Shown here piece after piece: positions 8,727 through 16,259 of a DNA stretch of 64,000 nt (position 1 is its first letter; every line of letters begins with the position of its first letter). The stretch is from Flammeovirgaceae bacterium UBA5585 (GTDB lineage: Bacteria; Bacteroidota; Bacteroidia; Cytophagales; Cyclobacteriaceae). The position numbers and the translations under genes were made by a program. The notes beneath the pieces are model-generated. The model had not been told where the DNA came from and ran no database searches. It worked only from the letters and a program-made list of their open reading frames with translations. The DNA is taken from positions 62,001 to 126,000 of the forward strand of contig DILT01000016.1 in assembly GCA_002425185.1 (NCBI GenBank), read 5' to 3'.

Positions 8727-10727
8727 TTAATCAAATTTTGATAAGTCTATTTGGCAATCATGAGGTTTGGTCAGAATAATTAAGGGGTTTACTTTTTGAG
8801 CTTCATAAGCAGTAGTTTTTGCATGCTCATTCCCAGCCCAGGCCCTGCGGGCTATACCATTAGTTACATCAAAGTATAACATATTGCGCAGCTTTCTATA
8901 TGCATCTTCACTTCCATCCAACAATAATCCAAAGCCACCATTAATTACTTCGCCCCACCCCACTCCCCCGCCATTATGAATCGATACCCAAGTAGCTCCC
9001 CGGAATGCGTCACCAATAACATTGTGAATGGCCATGTCGGCTGTAAACTTTGATCCATCGTAAATGTTGGATGTTTCACGAAACGGACTGTCGGTTCCGG
9101 AAACATCATGATGATCGCGACCTAAAACAACCGGCCCGATCTTTCCTTCTGCAACGGCTTTGTTGAATACTTCCGCTATCTTAATTCTTCCTGCAGCATC
9201 AGCATAAAGAATACGTGCCTTCGAACCCACCACTAAATTATTTTGCTTGGCCTGACTGATCCAATTTATATTATCCGTTAACTGCGGATGGATTTCCGGG
9301 GGAGCTGTTACTAAAATTTCTTCCAGCGTTTTCTTTGCAAGGTTATCCGTATAGTCAAGGTCAGCTTCCTTACCCGAAGTACATACCCACCTGAAAGGAC
9401 CAAAACCATAATCGAAACACATCGGGCCCATAATATCCTGAACATAGGAAGGATATCGGAAATTTATTCCGTCCGCAGCCATGACATCTGCACCGGCACG
9501 CGAAGCTTCAAGCAAAAAGGCATTGCCATAATCAAAGAAGTAGGTTCCTTTCTTTGTGTGCTTGTTAATAGCCTCAGCATGTCTGCGCAAGGATTGCTGA
9601 ACGTGTTCTCTGAATTTTTCCGGATGTGCAGCCATCATCGTATTGGCTTCATTAAAACTCAGCCCTACAGGATAATATCCTCCCGCCCAGGGATTGTGCA
9701 AGGAGGTCTGATCGGAGCCTAAATCGATATAGATATCTTCTTCATCAAACTTTTCCCATACCTCTACAATGTTTCCCCGATAGGCAATTGAGATCACCTC
9801 CTTACGTTCTTTTGCACTGCGCACCCGGTTAACCAACTCATCAAGACTATCAATCACCTCATCAACCCAACCTTGCACATGTCTCTTTTCTGTAGCTTTA
9901 TCATTTACTTCAGCAATCACCGTAATGCAACCTGCTATGTTTCCAGCCTTTGGCTGAGCACCGCTCATTCCTCCCAGGCCGGAAGTAACAAATAGTTTAC
10001 CGGCAAGACTTTCTCCGGATTTTGAAATCATTCTTCCCGCATTCAAAACCGTTATGGTGGTGCCGTGCACTATACCCTGCGGGCCAATATACATGTACGA
10101 TCCTGCAGTCATTTGTCCGTATTGCGTAACGCCCAAAGCATTATAACGCTCCCAATCATCCTGCTTGGAATAATTAGGAATCATCATACCATTGGTAACG
10201 ACTACTCGTGGTGCTTCCTTCGAAGATGGGAACAAACCCATCGGATGTCCGGAATACATATGAAGCGTTTGCTCGTCCGTCATGGTGGCAAGGTACTTCA
10301 TGGTCAATAAGTATTGTGCCCAGTTTTGAAACACTGCCCCATTGCCACCATACGTTATTAATTCATGCGGATGTTGCGCGACAGCCGGATCAAGATTGTT
10401 TTGAATCATCAGCATGATGGCCCCCGCTTGTTGCGATTGAAACGGGTATTCACTTAAAGGACGAGCATACATTTCATAATGTGGACGAAAACGATACATA
10501 TAGATTCGTCCGAACTGAATCAATTCCTGATAAAATTCTGGTGCCAGAATTTCATGATGCTTCGGATGAAAATAGCGTAAGGCATTGCGTATCGCTAACT
10601 TCTTTTCTTCCTGAGTAAGAATGTCCTTTCGTTTGGGCGCATGGTTCGTTTTAGAATCGTATTCACGAACGGGAGGTAATTCATCCGGAATCCCCTGAAG
10701 TATCTGTGCTTTAAAATCCAGCATCAA
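8727..10727 (-). CDS. hutU: Urocanate hydratase (long, eukaryote-like form)
   Basis: The enzyme converts urocanate to imidazolone propionate, the second step of histidine breakdown, using tightly bound NAD. At 666 residues it is longer than the roughly 550-residue proteobacterial enzyme and close to the animal one, and it carries SDQTSLHNPWAGGYYPVG like the long forms. The FDYGFGPFRWVCTSG stretch contains the conserved active-site Cys. Its start overlaps the patatin gene by 4 bases. No hutH, hutI or hutG gene is in the window, so the rest of the pathway must be elsewhere. Confidence 0.95.
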   Translation of the reverse strand: MMLDFKAQILQGIPDELPPVREYDSKTNHAPKRKDILTQEEKKLAIRNALRYFHPKHHEILAPEFYQELIQFGRIYMYRFRPHYEMYARPLSEYPFQSQQAGAIMLMIQNNLDPAVAQHPHELITYGGNGAVFQNWAQYLLTMKYLATMTDEQTLHMYSGHPMGLFPSSKEAPRVVVTNGMMIPNYSKQDDWERYNALGVTQYGQMTAGSYMYIGPQGIVHGTTITVLNAGRMISKSGESLAGKLFVTSGLGGMSGAQPKAGNIAGCITVIAEVNDKATEKRHVQGWVDEVIDSLDELVNRVRSAKERKEVISIAYRGNIVEVWEKFDEEDIYIDLGSDQTSLHNPWAGGYYPVGLSFNEANTMMAAHPEKFREHVQQSLRRHAEAINKHTKKGTYFFDYGNAFLLEASRAGADVMAADGINFRYPSYVQDIMGPMCFDYGFGPFRWVCTSGKEADLDYTDNLAKKTLEEILVTAPPEIHPQLTDNINWISQAKQNNLVVGSKARILYADAAGRIKIAEVFNKAVAEGKIGPVVLGRDHHDVSGTDSPFRETSNIYDGSKFTADMAIHNVIGDAFRGATWVSIHNGGGVGWGEVINGGFGLLLDGSEDAYRKLRNMLYFDVTNGIARRAWAGNEHAKTTAYEAQKVNPLIILTKPHDCQIDLSKFD

Positions 10728-11497
10728 TGTTTAAGCGTTTCATTTAGTTGAAAGTCGATGGCTTTATAGTTGGCCTTCGTATACTTATAACCAATTTCAA
10801 AAATCTCCCTCCCCTTAGCAAGATCAAATGTACTGAACTTACCCAAATCAGGCGGTTCAATCACATGCGTGCAATGTGTTTTGCTGAGGGTGGTGTTGAC
10901 ATTAATCGCTATCAATAAACTTCGTTCGGTGATATCTTTTACGCTACCCAAATCGAAGCGCTGTTGTACCGGATTGCAATGACTTCCAATGATCATATCG
11001 CATTTCCCTACCAGTGGTCTGACAGGAAGATTATCCATTATACCGCCATCCACATAGAAATTATCCTTTTGCTGAACCGGATTAAACAACGCTGGTATAC
11101 TGGACGATGCAATAACTGAAGATACCAATTCACCTTCATTAAAGTAAACAATCTTACCCAGCCGAATTTCAGTTGCCGCTACGGTAAGCGGAATTTTGAG
11201 TGCCTTAAAATCATTCTCCGGCATGCAGCGCAGCATCATATCTTTAAAGCCATCCATGCTCAACAGGCCTGTCCATGCCCAGGCTGGCCGGACAGAATTT
11301 AAAAATCCCATCTGACTGATCAGGCTTAATGTTTCATCGGGTGTATAGCCATAACAATAAAAAGCCCCCGCAATAGCGCCTGCGCTGGTGCCCGACACTT
11401 CATAAAACCGAAGGCCAAATTCTTCCAGTGCTTTAATTACGCCCAGGTGCGCCATGCCCCGTGCACCACCTCCCGATAATGCTAATCCGATCTTCAT
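10724..11497 (-). CDS. Patatin-like phospholipase
   Basis: The 257-residue protein has a complete patatin catalytic core: oxyanion loop GGGARG at 9-14, nucleophile Ser38 in GTSAG, and catalytic Asp150 in DGG. It has no signal peptide and resembles the RssA/YchK type of cytoplasmic lipid acyl hydrolase. It overlaps the metallo-hydrolase upstream and hutU downstream by 4 bases each, so the three are probably one translationally coupled operon. The lipid substrate is unknown. Confidence 0.9.
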   Translation of the reverse strand: MKIGLALSGGGARGMAHLGVIKALEEFGLRFYEVSGTSAGAIAGAFYCYGYTPDETLSLISQMGFLNSVRPAWAWTGLLSMDGFKDMMLRCMPENDFKALKIPLTVAATEIRLGKIVYFNEGELVSSVIASSSIPALFNPVQQKDNFYVDGGIMDNLPVRPLVGKCDMIIGSHCNPVQQRFDLGSVKDITERSLLIAINVNTTLSKTHCTHVIEPPDLGKFSTFDLAKGREIFEIGYKYTKANYKAIDFQLNETLKH

Positions 11498-12330
11498 AAT
11501 TCTGAAAGCTTAAATACCTGATCAACCCGTACACCCTTATCGGTATGTTTAACCGTGCAGCATTCATTTACCGGATCGTGCTCAAAAAATAATATGTAGC
11601 CATAGTCAGCAGCCTCACGGAGAAACTGATCCTTTTCTTCCAGGGTAATCAGTGGCCGGGTATCATATCCCATTACATAAGGTAAGGGCAAATGACTCAC
11701 CGAAGGAAGCAGATCAGCTACGTAACAAATAGTTTTGCCTTTATAGCGAATCATGGGGATCATCATTTTATCGGTATGCCCGGATGCAAAAAAAATGTTG
11801 AACTGGGAAAATGGTGATTCGCCATGTATGTCAATAAATTCCAGTTGACCACTTTCCTTCATTGGTAGAATATTTTCAGAAAGAAAACTTGCCTTCTCGC
11901 GGGCGTTTGGTTCGGTTGCCCATTTCCAATGATCGGCATTTGACCAATAGCGTGCCTTTGGAAAGGTGAGTTCTAATTTATCGTGCACACGCTGCACACC
12001 TCCCCCACAATGGTCGAAATGAAGGTGCGTAAGAAACATATCGGTAACATCATTCACAGAAAAACCAGTTTGATGAATTGAACTGATCAAGGAATCATTA
12101 CCGTGCAAATAATAATGACTGAAGAATTTTTCATTTTGCTTATCTCCGATACCATTGTCGATTAAAATCAAGCGGTCGCCATCTTCAATGAGCAGGCAGC
12201 GCATAGCCCAGGTACACATGTTGTTGGCATCGGGCGGATTTGTTTTTTGCCAAATGGACTTGGGGACTACACCGAACATAGCCCCACCATCGAGCTTAAA
12301 AAATCCGGTATTGATTACGTGCAAATTCAT
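11494..12330 (-). CDS. MBL-fold metallo-hydrolase
   Basis: The 278-residue protein has the zinc-binding motif THLHFDH at 101-107 (HxHxDH) and later metal-binding His/Asp residues (FASGHTD, CYVADLL). There is no signal peptide. It is similar in build to lactonase-type or quorum-quenching-like members, but the substrate cannot be told from sequence. It is first in the operon with patatin and hutU. Although next to a histidine-degradation enzyme, it is not imidazolonepropionase, which has an amidohydrolase fold. Confidence 0.85.
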   Translation of the reverse strand: MNLHVINTGFFKLDGGAMFGVVPKSIWQKTNPPDANNMCTWAMRCLLIEDGDRLILIDNGIGDKQNEKFFSHYYLHGNDSLISSIHQTGFSVNDVTDMFLTHLHFDHCGGGVQRVHDKLELTFPKARYWSNADHWKWATEPNAREKASFLSENILPMKESGQLEFIDIHGESPFSQFNIFFASGHTDKMMIPMIRYKGKTICYVADLLPSVSHLPLPYVMGYDTRPLITLEEKDQFLREAADYGYILFFEHDPVNECCTVKHTDKGVRVDQVFKLSEL

Positions 12331-12374
12331 ACTAAACAGAATGCTGGTTAAAGTTGATGCATTTTACAAAAAAG

Positions 12375-12406
12375 AAAAAGACTCCATTTCTGAGGGGAGT
12401 CTTTTT
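12375..12406 (-). terminator. Rho-independent terminator of accA
   Basis: AAAAAGACTCC and GGAGTCTTTTT form an 11-bp stem with a 10-base loop, with T-rich sequence after it on the - strand. It lies just after the accA stop and before the metallo-hydrolase operon. Confidence 0.75.
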
Positions 12407-12429
12407 AAATAAGCATATAAAATAAGTCA

Positions 12430-13377
12430 TTATTCCTTTACAACACCCATTGCACAAAACTTATCAATGCGTTGCTGAATACGTTCTTCCGCTGATAACT
12501 TATTCAATTCCTTTGTTGCCGTCAGAATGTTCCTTTTCAGTTCTTCCGACATCCACTTTGCATCGGTATGCGCTCCGCCTAATGGCTCTTTAATAATGCC
12601 GTCAATCATTTTTAATTGCAGCATATCTTTGGCCGTAAGTTTTAACACCTCGGCTGCCTGTTCTTTGTAGTCCCAGCTTCTCCACAGTATAGAAGAGCAT
12701 GATTCAGGTGAGATTACCGAATACCAGGTATTCTCCAGCATATATACACGATCACCGATACCAATACCCAGGGCACCGCCAGAAGCGCCTTCGCCAATAA
12801 TAATGCATATTACCGGAACCGTAAGGGTAAACATTTCTTTCAGGTTTCTGGCTATCGCTTCACCTTGTCCGCGTTCTTCGGCTTCAAGACCAGGAAAAGC
12901 ACCAGGTGTATCAATGAACGTGATGATTGGTTTATTAAACTTCTCTGCCATGCGCATAAGCCGTAAAGCTTTGCGGTAACCTTCCGGATTGGCCATACCA
13001 AAATTCCGGATCTGCCGTTGCTTAGTATTTCTACCCTTTTGCTGACCGATTAACATAAAAGTCTGGCCTTCGATAGTGCCAAAACCACCTACCATCGCTT
13101 TATCATCCGACACATTCCGATCGCCATGAAGTTCAATGAAATCGGTGGTTAGCGCATAGATATAATCAAGTGTATAGGGTCTATCCGGGTGCCGGGAGAG
13201 CTGCACACGCTGCCAGCCGGTGAGGTTTTCAAATGTCTCCTTTTTAAGTTCGAGTATTTTCTTTTCCAATGCCTGAATGGCATTATTTACGGTTTTGTCA
13301 TTATCACCAGCCAGGTGCTTCATATCATTTAACTTGGCCTCCAGTTCCGCAATAGGTTTTTCGAATTCCAACAGCAT
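12430..13377 (-). CDS. accA: Acetyl-CoA carboxylase carboxyltransferase subunit alpha
   Basis: The 315-residue protein has normal AccA length. Together with AccD it moves the carboxyl group from carboxybiotin to acetyl-CoA, making malonyl-CoA for fatty acid synthesis. Signatures include the N-terminal helical part, the GDR region near 105, ITFIDTPGAFPGLEAEERGQGEAIA and GEGASGGALGIG, which build the crotonase-fold active site and oxyanion hole. It is a single gene with its own -7 box 20 bases upstream and a terminator. Confidence 0.97.
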   Translation of the reverse strand: MLLEFEKPIAELEAKLNDMKHLAGDNDKTVNNAIQALEKKILELKKETFENLTGWQRVQLSRHPDRPYTLDYIYALTTDFIELHGDRNVSDDKAMVGGFGTIEGQTFMLIGQQKGRNTKQRQIRNFGMANPEGYRKALRLMRMAEKFNKPIITFIDTPGAFPGLEAEERGQGEAIARNLKEMFTLTVPVICIIIGEGASGGALGIGIGDRVYMLENTWYSVISPESCSSILWRSWDYKEQAAEVLKLTAKDMLQLKMIDGIIKEPLGGAHTDAKWMSEELKRNILTATKELNKLSAEERIQQRIDKFCAMGVVKE

Positions 13378-13396
13378 AGCTCAAAATCTTAAGGGA

Positions 13397-13404
13397 CAAA
13401 GTTA
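13397..13404 (-). promoter_or_regulatory. Bacteroidota -7 box of accA
   Basis: On the - strand TAACTTTG matches TAnnTTTG exactly and lies 20 bases before the accA ATG. A TTG element at the expected distance is not evident. Confidence 0.5.
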
Positions 13405-13452
13405 GCAGTAATACGGAATTAGAGAACGAATCTAACCTAAAAGTACATAAAC

Positions 13453-13483
13453 AAAAAACCCTGTAAACTTTTGATTTACAGGG
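13453..13483 (-). terminator. Terminator downstream of the tRNA-Asp 3' fragment
   Basis: On the - strand CCCTGTAAA and TTTACAGGG form a 9-bp stem followed by six T. It lies 5 bases past the 39-bp tRNA-Asp repeat. If the tRNA gene was once here, this is probably its original terminator (inference). Confidence 0.7.
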
Positions 13484-13488
13484 CTTTA

Positions 13489-13527
13489 AGCGGACCGGAC
13501 GGGACTCGAACCCGCGACCTCCTGCGT
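13489..13527 (-). repeat. tRNA-Asp 3' fragment; left 39-bp direct repeat (att-like)
   Basis: These 39 bases are identical and in the same orientation to 29043-29081. They cover the tRNA-Asp sequence from just after the anticodon (ACGCAGGAGG...) through the T arm and acceptor stem (CCGGTCC), the discriminator G and two flanking bases. The 5' half of the tRNA is missing here. Tyrosine recombinases often use the segment from the anticodon loop to the 3' end of a tRNA gene as attachment site, so this looks like the distal att scar of an element integrated at tRNA-Asp (inference). Confidence 0.75.
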
Positions 13528-13534
13528 TCCACCC

Positions 13535-13565
13535 CCTCAACGTCACTCGTTAGAGGACGTTGAGG
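13535..13565. repeat. Hairpin next to the tRNA-Asp fragment
   Basis: CCTCAACGTC (13535-13544) pairs with GACGTTGAGG (13556-13565). Inside, CTC and GAG pair around a GTTA loop, leaving one bulged A. It begins 7 bases inside the left repeat. The one-bulge, four-base-loop design recurs in a different sequence at 29175-29201, beside the tRNA-Asp 5' fragment. No gene uses it as an obvious terminator. Confidence 0.6.
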
Positions 13566-13661
13566 CATTTGAACTCCAAACTCCATTGTAACACTACCAC
13601 GCATCCCCAATTTGTCTAGCTACAAGAAAGAATGCAATGGAGGCTATGAAACAAAAAGTCC

Positions 13662-13907
13662 CTAACCTTCTTCGGCTCTTTCTAAAAGAAGCATAATGCC
13701 TGAAACTCCACATACAATTACATTAAACAAGCAAAATATGTATAGGTATCCAATCCCATGAAAAAACCAACCATATGACTCATGCTGTTCAGCATTTGCT
13801 GGTGATCCAAGACTTGATCCAGTAAAAATATTAATTAGAGAAACAAAGACATAAATAATCATCAAGGATGAACATACAGTCAAATAGTAATTAAAAAACT
13901 TTATCAT
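13662..13907 (-). CDS. Small two-helix membrane protein
   Basis: The 81-residue protein has two hydrophobic segments: about 7-30 (YYLTVCSSLMIIYVFVSLIN) and about 50-72 (GIGYLYIFCLFNVIVCGVSG). A short polar loop joins them, and the end is acidic (LLERAEEG). No family is recognised. It is the last gene of the island, 200 bases after the lipoprotein at 14108, and could be a third small envelope protein left from a lost RHS tip (speculative). The AT-rich composition matches its small island neighbours. Confidence 0.5.
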   Translation of the reverse strand: MIKFFNYYLTVCSSLMIIYVFVSLINIFTGSSLGSPANAEQHESYGWFFHGIGYLYIFCLFNVIVCGVSGIMLLLERAEEG

Positions 13908-14107
13908 TGCAGTTATAAATTTTTCATCTCACATTACTGTTTATTAAAAATGTTGCTATTCGCATTGTTTCAAAATCAATGTTCGAATGGTTTATATTCG
14001 GCCGAGTGAGATCAAAGTTAAAGATTAAACCCTGACCCGGTATTAGGCGCACCATATGAAGGAGGGTTAAGGCTAAAGGCTAGAACGCATCACAAATAAT
14101 CTTTGTC

Positions 14108-14635
14108 TTAATCATTGCGCCTAAGTATACTATCCAACTTGCTCTTTTGTAACGGACTTAAGTTAGGTAGCTTTGGCAAACCGTTACCTTTTACTCTACT
14201 TAAGGAATCCTCAAAAAATAAATAAAAATCATATTCGTCTTTTTCAAATAAGAGATTTATAAATCTGTAATTGTACTCGCCTGAATAAAAATAATTTTGA
14301 CCATTACTTCTTTTATAAGAATAAATTGTGTCATTCGGAGGATCAATGTATAAAACGCAAGTATCAGCCTCCCCGCATGGAAATTTTTTCCTAAACTCAT
14401 AAATCTCTGAACGACTACCACTGATTATAAAATCTAAGGATTTTATGGTATCGCCATCAATTTTTGTTATTGTACCTTCATTTCCGTAAGGCTTTTTATG
14501 GTAATCCACTAGTTCCCAGTCATTATATCCCTCGTTAATATCTTCAAGTTTCAATTTTCTAACATCCCCTTTCCATCTCTCTGAACAACTTGAAAAGAGA
14601 AGAATAAATAGCCAAAAAATATATTTTCTCATCAT
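14108..14635 (-). CDS. Lipoprotein, candidate immunity partner of the orphan RHS tip
   Basis: The 175-residue protein has an SPII signal (FWLFILLFSSC, lipobox Cys at about 17), so it should be a periplasm-facing lipoprotein. The mature part is rich in aromatic and charged residues with no known domain. It starts one base after the orphan RHS stop at 14637, the position where immunity genes sit in polymorphic toxin loci. That role is inferred from position only; a plain envelope lipoprotein is the alternative. Confidence 0.7.
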   Translation of the reverse strand: MMRKYIFWLFILLFSSCSERWKGDVRKLKLEDINEGYNDWELVDYHKKPYGNEGTITKIDGDTIKSLDFIISGSRSEIYEFRKKFPCGEADTCVLYIDPPNDTIYSYKRSNGQNYFYSGEYNYRFINLLFEKDEYDFYLFFEDSLSRVKGNGLPKLPNLSPLQKSKLDSILRRND

Positions 14636-14636
14636 C

Positions 14637-15899
14637 TTAATAATTTAAAAATAACCACATTCTGTCCCATGTATTTTTATCAAGAAAACGCAACTCAATT
14701 ATCTTGTTATTTCCACCCCCTCCCCAAATATAGATTGGATAGATACTTGCGCGTGTCTTATCTATAAAACTAAAACCATCCATGACTCTCCCAGAACGCA
14801 ATTGAAGATTTTTGTTGACGATGGTATTTTTCCATTTATCTGACCCAGGTGATCCTACCCCAGTAATTACCCATTCAACTGGCGAATCAAATATTTTACT
14901 GACGCCACTGGATTTTGGGCCGCCATAATCATCAGTGATTACTCCCCAAAACCAATCCCATATACCATTAACAGGTTCGTCAAGTGATTGCACAATATGA
15001 CTTAAGTGATGAGCTTCGTTACGATTATGACCCATATACCAGAGATGCTCAACTAATCCATCAAAAACCTTTTGTCTATCTTTAGCCCAGATATCTATTG
15101 GTGCAGGTCTTTGCATTCCATTTTGCAACTGAACCCCATATCCTACTGATGCAAAATACTGATTATACCCATACCTATCCTGGAGGAAATAACTAGTGCC
15201 GTATTCGGAACTATTGCTATATACGCTCAATTGTGAAAAGTACACCAGTCCGCCTCGGTCATTAAATTGAAATGTATAAACTCCATCTCCCAATAAATCC
15301 CAATCAATTTCAACTCTGTCGTTTCTACGCTTCGAGTCCATTCCAGCAAACGAACTACTCTGCCAGCTACTCATTCTTCCATACCCCATAGCCGAAGCCA
15401 AAAACCCCATCGAATAACTATCCCGCCACCCAAATGCATCATGAAATTCGCCCATGTTATTGGGTGCTACATCATCATACGTATAGTACCCACCTGAAAA
15501 ATAATACCCGGAGCCACCACTGTAATGATCATACGGGTCGGCCCCGTTCGGATCATTAAAGGTGACCGGGTCGTTGAAGCTGTAATTGTAAGGAGTTAAA
15601 GATGCATACTTGCTGGCCATGGGGTCAACTCCGTTCATTCTGCCCAGTATGGGGTCGTAATTGCGGTACTCTAAATCGTAAAGTTGGGAGGTGGTATTTA
15701 ATTCTGTTGCCCCGTTGGCCAAAAAGTTGTTGCCCGTGGTGTTCTCGCGTGTCCATGAGCTGGCGGTTTGCAAACCGAACGGGTAGTATTCGTTGTATTG
15801 TATCACCTTGTTTTGGGTGTGCATTAGTTTCGTTACTGTGCCTAATACACTTCTATCTATTAAGTTCTTTAGATAAAACAAAAAGATAAATTTCTTCAT
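14637..15899 (-). CDS. Orphan RHS core plus distinct C-terminal tip
   Basis: The 420-residue protein has no signal peptide and no YD repeats. Residues about 34-175 match the RHS-repeat-associated core of the large RHS protein at roughly 85% identity (YNEYYPFG, RNYDPILGR, the conserved NPDG-like turn region), and then the sequence diverges completely. Homology starts abruptly at the MHTQNK/THTK junction, and the leader is new sequence overlapping the end of the 15853 gene by 47 bases. This is the layout of a displaced ('orphan') RHS tip that can be swapped in by recombination in the core. The tip (about 185-420, with HNRNEAHHLSHI) matches no domain I know. A start at the internal Met26 is possible. 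Confidence 0.75.
   Translation of the reverse strand: MKKFIFLFYLKNLIDRSVLGTVTKLMHTQNKVIQYNEYYPFGLQTASSWTRENTTGNNFLANGATELNTTSQLYDLEYRNYDPILGRMNGVDPMASKYASLTPYNYSFNDPVTFNDPNGADPYDHYSGGSGYYFSGGYYTYDDVAPNNMGEFHDAFGWRDSYSMGFLASAMGYGRMSSWQSSSFAGMDSKRRNDRVEIDWDLLGDGVYTFQFNDRGGLVYFSQLSVYSNSSEYGTSYFLQDRYGYNQYFASVGYGVQLQNGMQRPAPIDIWAKDRQKVFDGLVEHLWYMGHNRNEAHHLSHIVQSLDEPVNGIWDWFWGVITDDYGGPKSSGVSKIFDSPVEWVITGVGSPGSDKWKNTIVNKNLQLRSGRVMDGFSFIDKTRASIYPIYIWGGGGNNKIIELRFLDKNTWDRMWLFLNY
15364..15825 (-). repeat. RHS core repeat, copy in the orphan gene
   Basis: This segment is a diverged direct copy of about 17000-17460 in the large RHS gene. Many of the base differences are at third codon positions and the protein stays about 85% identical, so the copying is not recent and the orphan core seems to have been under selection. 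It offers a homologous stretch for tip exchange. Confidence 0.75.
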
Positions 15900-16248
15900 T
15901 CCTTACAATTTTTATTGTGTCACTATTTGGGTGCTTTATAAACAAGTCACCTTTCATAAGGAACTCACCTATGTCATAGGGATTATACAAGTAGTTTCTT
16001 GCGAACGTAACAGTATATCTGGCACCATTTTCAAGTGTTATTTCAGCGTTACCCCTCTCTAACAAAATTTCCATTACTTTACCGTTTATATCAAATTCGG
16101 TTTTTATAGCAGGAAAGAGTTTTAACCTCTCTTCCAATTTCCAATTCATCCAAAATACACCCGCTATAAACAACAATATACAAATTGGGATAAGTGCAAG
16201 TTTATATTTGGTATACTTTGGATGAGAGAAAGGGAATTGAAGTTTCAT
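15853..16248 (-). CDS. Small membrane protein, candidate immunity partner of the main RHS tip
   Basis: The 131-residue protein has one membrane segment at about 16-35 (LALIPICILLFIAGVFWMNW) and a roughly 95-residue domain rich in beta-type pattern on the far side (GKVMEILLERGNAEITLENG). No family is recognised. It begins 11 bases after the stop of the 1862-residue RHS gene, the usual place for an immunity gene. Its 3' end overlaps the start of the orphan RHS frame, which suggests the orphan was inserted right behind it. Confidence 0.7.
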   Translation of the reverse strand: MKLQFPFSHPKYTKYKLALIPICILLFIAGVFWMNWKLEERLKLFPAIKTEFDINGKVMEILLERGNAEITLENGARYTVTFARNYLYNPYDIGEFLMKGDLFIKHPNSDTIKIVRNEEIYLFVLSKELNR

Positions 16249-16259
16249 CTTTTTCTAGT

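Noticed and set aside
13535..13565. Hairpin with CCTCAAC and GTTGAGG ends, similar to integron attC core sites (RYYYAAC / GTTRRRY).
   Set aside because: Both 7-mers miss one consensus position, the hairpin is only 31 bases (too short for attC L and R boxes), and no integron integrase or cassette array is present.
14018..14089. A short - strand frame between 13908 and 14107 reading like a protein tail (NPPSYGAPNTGSGFNL), possibly the end of a third RHS tip.
   Set aside because: Only about 23 codons lie between stops, with no homology to the other tips; too short to separate from chance.
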